From a virus: 20,080 nucleotides of DNA. Below the pieces are notes generated by a model. That model was not told where the DNA came from. It ran no database searches and worked only from the letters and a program-made list of their open reading frames with translations. The position numbers and the translations under genes were made by a program. Position 1 is the first letter of the stretch. The number at the start of each line of letters is the position of its first letter. The DNA lies in the IMG/VR virus record IMGVR_UViG_3300013004_000242, positions 1 through 20,080 of that record; one strand, written 5' to 3'. Positions 15,221-20,080 of the stretch are shown here, piece by piece.

Positions 15221-16743
15221 TGGAATGGAACCTAACACATAACGACAAAATACTTACTCTCGTTTCAGCGACTGAAATGGAGATTGAGCAACTTAATATA
15301 ACATTTGAACGTGAAGTAGCAAATGCCAAATGGGATCCTAGAGTAAAAAAAGGATGGTGGAATGGTAAAATCTCATACTTCAAATCTAATCGATATCTCC
15401 CTGCTGGTTTATGGAATGAGCTAATGGAGCTATCTAGACAATATAACTTTGAATTAAAAATCAATGGTATTGAACGTAAGTTTGATCGTGATATATCACT
15501 AGAAGATTTGCAGCAATGGGTAGACGAACGTTGGGCAGATGCTAAAATGAAACCTAGAGATTATCAAGTTGAAGCCGTATTCAATATCATTAAGTATCAA
15601 AATTGTTTAGCTGAACTTGCTACATCTGCTGGTAAGACTCTAATTACCTATATGGCAATTGCATATTTGTTAGAGACTAAGAAATCTCATAAGATTCTAA
15701 TGATTGTTCCTACTGTCGATCTAGTTGTTCAAGGCACTGAAGACTTTTATCAATATAATGAAGAATCATGTAGATTGAAATTAGATATTCAACAAATATT
15801 TGCCGGATCGATTATTCGAGAAAAATCAAATGTGGTCATAGGAACCTATCAATCACTAGTCAAAAAAGACAAATCCTATTTTGATGAATTTGATACAATT
15901 ATTGTTGATGAAACTCACAAAGCTAAATCCGCATCTATTAAAACTATTCTTGAAAAATGCGAAAATGCAACAAGAAAATTTGGTTTATCTGGAACTATTC
16001 CCAAACCTGGAACTTTAGATAGATTAACTCTTATGGCATACACCGGCCCAGTTATATCAAATGTCCGAGCAGATTTCTTGATAGAACAAGGTCATATCAC
16101 TCCATGTGAAGTATATGTTGTTGAAATGAATTATGCTTCAAACGAAGTTAAAGAAGGATTCAAAACTCTGTTTCAAAGATCTGAAGATGATCGTAAGAAA
16201 CTTCTTAACATGGAACAGAATTATGCAATTCAATCCGAAGAGAGACTAGATTTTATTACTGATCTGATTCTAAAGAACATGAAAAACTCTCTAGTTCTTT
16301 TTTATCGTATTGAATATGGTCAAAAGATATACAACAAGCTAAGAGATAAAACCGATCGTCGAGTACTTTACATAGATGGAGGAATTGATAAAGATCTTAG
16401 AGAAACTCATCGTGAAGCATTAGAAGAGGGTGAAGGTAAAATTATGATTGCATCCTATGGTACCTTCTCTACTGGTATTAATGTAAAAAATATCCATACT
16501 GTATACCTAACAGAATCCTTCAAATCTGAAGTCATTATTCGACAATCTATTGGTCGAGGTCTAAGAAAACACGAAGATAAAAAGAAGCTACTTATAGTTG
16601 ACTTCGTGGATGATTATAGATCAGGTAAATTCCAAAACTATCTGTACAAGCACTCTCTAGCTCGACAAGCCATCTATGATGAGCAAAACTTCCCATACAC
16701 GATAAAAACAGTAGATCTTCAGAGAATATATAATAAAAAATAG
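15220..16743 (+). CDS. uvsW: UvsW-like superfamily 2 DNA/RNA helicase
   Basis: At 507 residues it is near T4 UvsW (503). An N-terminal domain (1 to about 105) contains WDPRVKKGWWNGKISYF and NRYLPAGL, matching the UvsW N-terminal DNA-binding region. The helicase core has a Q-like site (PRDYQVEAV, about 112-120), Walker A ATSAGKT (134-140), Walker B DETH (230-233), motif III LSGT, a YGTFSTGINVKN segment, and motif VI QSIGRGLRKH with GRGLRKH at 445-451. UvsW drives branch migration, regresses forks and unwinds R-loops to switch from origin- to recombination-dependent replication. Coupled to UvsY by TAATG. The end of the gene (16727-16738) also contains a copy of the TATATAATAAAA box. Confidence 0.9.
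   Translation: MEWNLTHNDKILTLVSATEMEIEQLNITFEREVANAKWDPRVKKGWWNGKISYFKSNRYLPAGLWNELMELSRQYNFELKINGIERKFDRDISLEDLQQWVDERWADAKMKPRDYQVEAVFNIIKYQNCLAELATSAGKTLITYMAIAYLLETKKSHKILMIVPTVDLVVQGTEDFYQYNEESCRLKLDIQQIFAGSIIREKSNVVIGTYQSLVKKDKSYFDEFDTIIVDETHKAKSASIKTILEKCENATRKFGLSGTIPKPGTLDRLTLMAYTGPVISNVRADFLIEQGHITPCEVYVVEMNYASNEVKEGFKTLFQRSEDDRKKLLNMEQNYAIQSEERLDFITDLILKNMKNSLVLFYRIEYGQKIYNKLRDKTDRRVLYIDGGIDKDLRETHREALEEGEGKIMIASYGTFSTGINVKNIHTVYLTESFKSEVIIRQSIGRGLRKHEDKKKLLIVDFVDDYRSGKFQNYLYKHSLARQAIYDEQNFPYTIKTVDLQRIYNKK
16727..16738 (+). promoter_or_regulatory. Putative late-type promoter box TATATAATAAAA inside the end of uvsW
   Basis: This is an exact copy of the 12-mer at 6947 and 18170, here overlapping the last codons of uvsW (R-I-Y-N-K-K). 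It lies 15 bases before the ATG at 16754. Two adjacent stop codons (TAG TAG) follow. Retention of the same 12-mer inside coding sequence at the same distance from the next gene argues for a signal. Confidence 0.5.
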
Positions 16744-16753
16744 TAGACTCATA

Positions 16754-16954
16754 ATGGCTATACTAAAATTCAAACAATTTCGTAACGTAAGAAATGAAGC
16801 TAAAGTTCTTAAGCTAAAAGAGAAAGCTTCTAAGGCGTTTAAAGAAGCATATTATGCCAAGCTCGAAAACTACGGAGCTAAAGATGCATCTGAATTGAAT
16901 GACGAACAACTTACTCAATTCCTAGAAGAATTAAAAACCTACCGAAACCAATAA
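16754..16954 (+). CDS. Small helical protein with capsid-targeting-like N-terminus
   Basis: The 66-residue protein begins MAILKFKQFRNVRNE, with F6-x2-F9 and a Glu at position 15. The residue two before that Glu is Arg, not Leu or Ile, so the protease site is less canonical than in the neighbours. The rest is Lys/Glu/Ala-rich helix (16-45) and a second amphipathic helix (LNDEQLTQFLEELKTY). It could be a prohead core or internal protein. The family is unknown to me. A TATATAATAAAA box is 15 bases upstream, and the next gene starts 6 bases after its stop. Confidence 0.55.
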   Translation: MAILKFKQFRNVRNEAKVLKLKEKASKAFKEAYYAKLENYGAKDASELNDEQLTQFLEELKTYRNQ

Positions 16955-16960
16955 ACCATA

Positions 16961-18187
16961 ATGGCAGAATTACAATCCCTAAAGACTATATTCCAGAGAG
17001 AAGGCTTAGAATTTATCCAAAAACTTTTCAACAATTTTGTGATTGTTTCGGAGAAAGTTGGTGGGACTAGATTTGCATTCGAAAAAACTGAGAATGGATT
17101 GACTTTCTTTAAGAAGGAAGGAAAAATCACTAAGGTTGATAGATCTTTATCTCAGCTATATGAACAACCAATAAGATACATCGAGACTTTATCAAAAGCT
17201 ATTATCAAAGAACTTCCGGAAGGTTATCGCTATGGATTCAGATATTTCTTAAACACAAAACCCGAGACTATTCAATATGATAATATGCCTCTTAATGGTC
17301 TAATACTGACAGATGTTCAACGAGTATCTGATGGTAAAATGATTGAGGATCCAAAAATTTTACAAAAGATATCCGATCTTTTAACGGTTCAATCTCCGCC
17401 AATTATTTGGTATGGTAAATTAGATGATAAACAGAAAGATGATCTTTTGACGTTTATTAAGACTCCTGAAAGTGAATTAACTTTACTTTTCAAAACGAGC
17501 TCATTTACGAAATATGTAATTTCCATCTTAAATCCCAAACTTAAGAAAACTGCTTTAAACAACGACTTAAGTAAACCCATCGATTCAATTATATTCAAAT
17601 TCTTATCCGATGAAAATCGTGAAACGGTTTCTGCTAAAGTAATAGAACCTATTATTGCAGAAATCAATAGAGATACGAAAGTAGATAGAGAGCCAACCGA
17701 TATGTATGGAATTATTCTATCTGATATCGTTGAGTTTCTTAAGATCACTGGTCTTAATCAATACACTCTAAAAGAAACCGAAGAGGAAGACAGATTCCTT
17801 GAGTTAATGTGTCTTATTTTCAATGAATATATTAAGAAGAACGAATACAAATATCAAGGAGTAGAAATGGATCCTTTGTCTTTTAATGATGTTCCTCAAT
17901 TTGATCTTAATATCGGATTCATTATCAATCAAACTACTCGTGAATACTTAGAGAAATCCAAGATAAACAAAATCATCTTCCGTATATTGGTATCTTCTAT
18001 CATCAAACCCAAGAAGAAACCAACCGGAACTCTTACCGAACTTCTTCTAAGAGACCTAAAAGACATATCTACCAAAATCACTAATAAAATTCAAGGTAAA
18101 AATGACCCAATCAAGAATGAAGGTCTAGAGACCTTTGAAGACTTCCTAAAAAGAAAACAGGAAGGGAAATATATAATAAAAGACTAA
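16961..18187 (+). CDS. Possible nucleotidyltransferase/ligase-like protein
   Basis: The protein has 408 residues. Residues 26-60 read VIVSEKVGGTRFAF ... LTFFKKEGK, which resembles motif I (K-x-x-G, here K32-V-G-G35) and the following beta strands of the DNA/RNA ligase nucleotidyltransferase superfamily. GYRYGFRYF further on could be motif III, and DSIIFKF at 208-214 could be a degenerate motif IV. The Asp or His usually found before the final Gly of motif I is replaced by Gly, and a clear motif V is not seen, so activity is uncertain. The C-terminus carries LETFEDFLKRKQE, which resembles the N-terminal tags of neighbouring proteins but sits at the other end. The last codons contain a TATATAATAAAA box. 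Without the ligase idea this is a hypothetical protein. Confidence 0.4.
   Translation: MAELQSLKTIFQREGLEFIQKLFNNFVIVSEKVGGTRFAFEKTENGLTFFKKEGKITKVDRSLSQLYEQPIRYIETLSKAIIKELPEGYRYGFRYFLNTKPETIQYDNMPLNGLILTDVQRVSDGKMIEDPKILQKISDLLTVQSPPIIWYGKLDDKQKDDLLTFIKTPESELTLLFKTSSFTKYVISILNPKLKKTALNNDLSKPIDSIIFKFLSDENRETVSAKVIEPIIAEINRDTKVDREPTDMYGIILSDIVEFLKITGLNQYTLKETEEEDRFLELMCLIFNEYIKKNEYKYQGVEMDPLSFNDVPQFDLNIGFIINQTTREYLEKSKINKIIFRILVSSIIKPKKKPTGTLTELLLRDLKDISTKITNKIQGKNDPIKNEGLETFEDFLKRKQEGKYIIKD
18170..18181 (+). promoter_or_regulatory. Putative late-type promoter box TATATAATAAAA before the gene at 18195
   Basis: This is the third exact 12-mer copy, within the last codons of the upstream gene (K-Y-I-I-K-D) and 13 bases before the ATG at 18195. 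The spacing equals that of the copy at 6947. Confidence 0.5.
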
Positions 18188-18194
18188 ACTTCAT

Positions 18195-18452
18195 ATGAAA
18201 GCTATTCCAGAATTCAACAAATTTAAAGAAGATGTAAATGAAGCACATGATAATGTCGAACATTACATGTTCTTTAAGAATATAGAAAATATCAAAGTAA
18301 TGATAGATGAATTGTTACAAATGAATCCTACTCAAGTAGATATGCTTTTGAACAATGGACATGATTGGGCAGCTGATCATATCACATCATCTAAAGACGA
18401 TATTCAAGAAGTTACCGACTTTCTTAAAAGTGAAATAAAACAACAATCATAA
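18195..18452 (+). CDS. Small protein with capsid-targeting-like N-terminus and HDWAADH motif
   Basis: The 85-residue protein begins MKAIPEFNKFKEDVNE, with F7-x2-F10 and a V-N-E site at 14-16. The remainder is helical and includes NNGHDWAADHITSSKDDIQEVTDFL, a pattern I associate with small uncharacterised phage proteins. The His/Asp cluster (H59-D60 and D64-H65) could bind metal, but nothing proves it. It follows a TATATAATAAAA box and is 15 bases before the next gene. Packaging into the head is inference from the N-terminus. Confidence 0.6.
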   Translation: MKAIPEFNKFKEDVNEAHDNVEHYMFFKNIENIKVMIDELLQMNPTQVDMLLNNGHDWAADHITSSKDDIQEVTDFLKSEIKQQS

Positions 18453-18467
18453 AAATATCAATTTAAC

Positions 18468-18824
18468 ATGTCACAAGATCTAAACGAAGGGACACATCAA
18501 ATAAAAAGAAAATACGGAGAATACACTGCTATTAACGTATATGAAAGAGGTCCTATCCGCAACAAAATCATTGAGTTTGTAAAAAACAAACACGTTACTG
18601 AATCTGAGCTAAAAGAATTCGTTAAGAAATTAGCCGAAGAAAGAGGTGCTGATTTTGATTCTAATAAATGGTTCAAAAGAAACGAAAGATACTTTGAGGC
18701 TTATCAAAATAGAGGTCAACAAGTTTATACTCTTTCTAAATTCGGTCAACGAGTTTATGAGTATATTGTTAAAAAAGCCGCACAAAAACAAATCAATGAA
18801 TCAATTGGTCTTTTTAAATTCTAA
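18468..18824 (+). CDS. Hypothetical protein, possible winged-helix fold
   Basis: The 118-residue protein is basic. A likely winged-helix or helix-turn-helix-like order is visible: helix (IRNKIIEFVKN), helix after VTESELKEFV, a third helix with NKWFKRNERYF, then a short hairpin (QVYTLSKFGQRVYEYI). Such a fold often binds DNA. The N-terminus MSQDLNE carries an L-N-E but lacks the paired aromatic residues of the tag, and an I-N-E lies near the C-terminus (QINESIGLFKF). Function unknown; the fold call is by eye. Confidence 0.5.
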   Translation: MSQDLNEGTHQIKRKYGEYTAINVYERGPIRNKIIEFVKNKHVTESELKEFVKKLAEERGADFDSNKWFKRNERYFEAYQNRGQQVYTLSKFGQRVYEYIVKKAAQKQINESIGLFKF

Positions 18825-18841
18825 ACAAAACAAACATAAAT

Positions 18842-19864
18842 ATGAAATTACTTAACTTTAATGAGTTTGTTACTCATTTAAATGAATCACAAGAACTTCT
18901 ATTAGAAGCTTTCAATTCTAGTATCTTACAAAGCGTTGTAACCAAACAACGTGAAGGAGGAATTGATAAGAAATTCTTCGATGTTCTCTCTAAAATAGGA
19001 GTTGCTGCCTCTGAGGTAACTAATTTAGATATTACTACTCTTGCTCCAGCCGATGCAGCTAAATATGCTGCCGCAAACCCAAACCAAATTCTAATTTATT
19101 ATTCAACAACAGAAAAACCAAATCCTTACGTATCACCAGACGGTAAATACTATTATGGAACTATTAAAGCTGATGTTCCTTTGGCAGTTGTTAAAGGTAA
19201 ATTGTTCATGGGGTTGGCTTATGATCGTTGGGCTTCTAAAGGTGGAAAAGCCGAATATAAGATAGTTGCTGGTACTGATGCTGGTACATCATTAGGTCTT
19301 GGAAATAAAGATTCTCGCGGATATGGTTCTAGTGGAATTAATACACTTAAGAAAATGGCCGATGTTTCAGATGTAGTTTATGCTATTAATCCGGATACCG
19401 TTCCATCTTCTAAAGCTCTAAAAGCAGAAAGATCAGAATCTAGAGCTGGTGCAATCGCATACAAAACAGATAAAGAATTCAAAGCGGAAAATCAATCTCG
19501 ATATGAAGCTATTCTAAGAGATCGTGCTTCTAATGAAGATATTGATAAAATGGTTGGTGATGCTATTGATACTCTTACTCAACAAATTAAAGATGCAATC
19601 GCTAAAGGTGCTAAAACTTCATACGGAGATGTTCTTATTGGTTTAAATCCTAAAGGAAGAGAAGTTAAGATGTCCGATGCCGGTCACTTAATGAGTACTA
19701 TCCTAAGAGATTATGGAACATATGCATCTGCTAAAAATGACGAAATTGAATCAGAAAAACGTCACGGTGAAACTGATAGATACTATCGTAATCGTTCAGC
19801 AGAAGCGGCAAAAGCTATTAAAGACGGTCTTAATAAAATTAAGAACTTAAATTACGCTTGGTAA
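18842..19864 (+). CDS. Tagged protein of unknown function, candidate internal head protein
   Basis: The protein has 340 residues. The N-terminus MKLLNFNEFVTHLNE has F6-x2-F9 and an L-N-E site at 13-15. A second site, L-L-E, follows at 20-22. The body (about 40-215) is mixed alpha/beta with a YYYGTIKADVPLAVVKGKLFMGLAYDRWASKGGK core and a Gly-rich loop (SLGLGNKDSRGYGSSG). The last 120 residues are highly charged, Lys/Asp/Glu/Ala-rich helices. It is the largest of the tagged proteins, so it might carry an enzymatic activity delivered to the host, as T4 Alt does, but I see no ADP-ribosyltransferase motif. Followed one base later by a DUF3008-like gene. Confidence 0.55.
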   Translation: MKLLNFNEFVTHLNESQELLLEAFNSSILQSVVTKQREGGIDKKFFDVLSKIGVAASEVTNLDITTLAPADAAKYAAANPNQILIYYSTTEKPNPYVSPDGKYYYGTIKADVPLAVVKGKLFMGLAYDRWASKGGKAEYKIVAGTDAGTSLGLGNKDSRGYGSSGINTLKKMADVSDVVYAINPDTVPSSKALKAERSESRAGAIAYKTDKEFKAENQSRYEAILRDRASNEDIDKMVGDAIDTLTQQIKDAIAKGAKTSYGDVLIGLNPKGREVKMSDAGHLMSTILRDYGTYASAKNDEIESEKRHGETDRYYRNRSAEAAKAIKDGLNKIKNLNYAW

Positions 19865-19865
19865 T

Positions 19866-20080
19866 ATGCCATCAACCTCTATTGCACAACAAAGACTTAT
19901 GGGTCAGGCTTACGCTCTCAAAACAGGAGAGCTTAAGTCTTCCGACTTAGATCCTAAATATCGTAAACAAATCGAAGATCTAGCTGATTCAATGTCCGAA
20001 AAAGACCTTAAAGATTTTGCTGAAACTTCACATAAAGGTTTACCACAAAAAGTAAAAGAAAATTATAAAATGAATAGACA
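19866..20080 (+). CDS. DUF3008-like small protein (3' end outside window)
   Basis: The frame from ATG 19866 is open to the window edge and gives 71 visible residues. It begins MPSTSIAQQRLMGQAYALKTG, the signature of small DUF3008 proteins (P-S-x-S-x-A-Q-Q-x-x-M-G-x-x-Y-A), and continues to DFAETSHKGLPQKVKEN, which matches the family's conserved T/S-x-H-K-G-L-P end. These proteins occur in bacteria and phages and have no known function. It starts one base after the preceding stop. Only a short end is likely missing. Confidence 0.75.
   Translation, partial: MPSTSIAQQRLMGQAYALKTGELKSSDLDPKYRKQIEDLADSMSEKDLKDFAETSHKGLPQKVKENYKMNR

Noticed and set aside
17389-17748. Minus-strand open frame of 119 codons
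   Set aside because: Fully antisense to the gene at 16961-18187, with no recognisable domain. All convincing genes here are on the + strand.
18646-18855. Plus-strand 69-codon frame
   Set aside because: It overlaps two better-supported genes in another frame, and its composition is Lys/Ile/Asn-rich shadow sequence.
18842-19864. Alt-like ADP-ribosyltransferase
   Set aside because: The tag and size suggested an injected enzyme, but no R-S-E-x-E type catalytic arrangement is visible in a convincing context, so no activity is claimed.

Overview
This window looks like part of the genome of a T4-related, contractile-tailed phage (probably large) that infects a member of the Bacteroidetes. The phage assignment rests on several recognisable T4-type proteins: a gp32-like single-stranded DNA-binding protein, a gp61-like primase, a UvsY-like recombination mediator, a UvsW-like helicase and a gp19-like tail-tube-fold protein. 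The host guess is an inference. It rests on the AT-rich sequence, starts preceded by A-rich GTAA/TAAA tracts instead of Shine-Dalgarno sequences, and protein styles common in phages of that phylum (collagen-like/TKGF tail fibres, LamG adhesins). Every gene is on the + strand. Packing is tight, with four TAATG overlaps and one ATGA overlap. I see no tRNA, CRISPR array or insertion sequence.

Bases 1-6930 are a virion-structure block: the end of a structural gene, an 848-residue fibre with collagen-like repeats, a membrane-anchored coiled-coil protein that could be spanin-like, an 862-residue structural protein with a long coiled coil, and a gp19-like tail-tube-fold protein. Bases 6972-8253 hold two small proteins with a T4-internal-protein-like N-terminus and a RuvC-like resolvase. 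Bases 8275-11295 hold a two-domain glycosyltransferase, whose 3' end carries a 10-bp tandem duplication that seems to have shifted about 20 codons out of frame, and a LamG-domain adhesin. Bases 11299-12299 hold three small proteins, one with an internal domain duplication.

Bases 12300-15220 begin the DNA-metabolism block. A structured 190-bp leader with four AAGTAAGT repeats precedes gp32, an intrinsic terminator follows it, and then come primase, a small unknown and UvsY. UvsW follows at 15220-16743. These proteins would act together in single-strand coating, priming, strand exchange and recombination-dependent replication. Bases 16754-20080 are mostly small proteins, several with the same N-terminal tag, plus a possible nucleotidyltransferase and a DUF3008-like protein cut by the window end.

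The most notable pattern is a short N-terminal tag (aromatic-x-x-aromatic, then usually a [L/I/V]-x-E site) on six otherwise unrelated proteins. It closely resembles the capsid-targeting sequence of T4 internal proteins, which the gp21 prohead protease removes. Three of these genes carry the same 12-base box TATATAATAAAA 13-15 bases before the ATG. This suggests a set of co-expressed proteins packaged into the head and possibly injected with the DNA.
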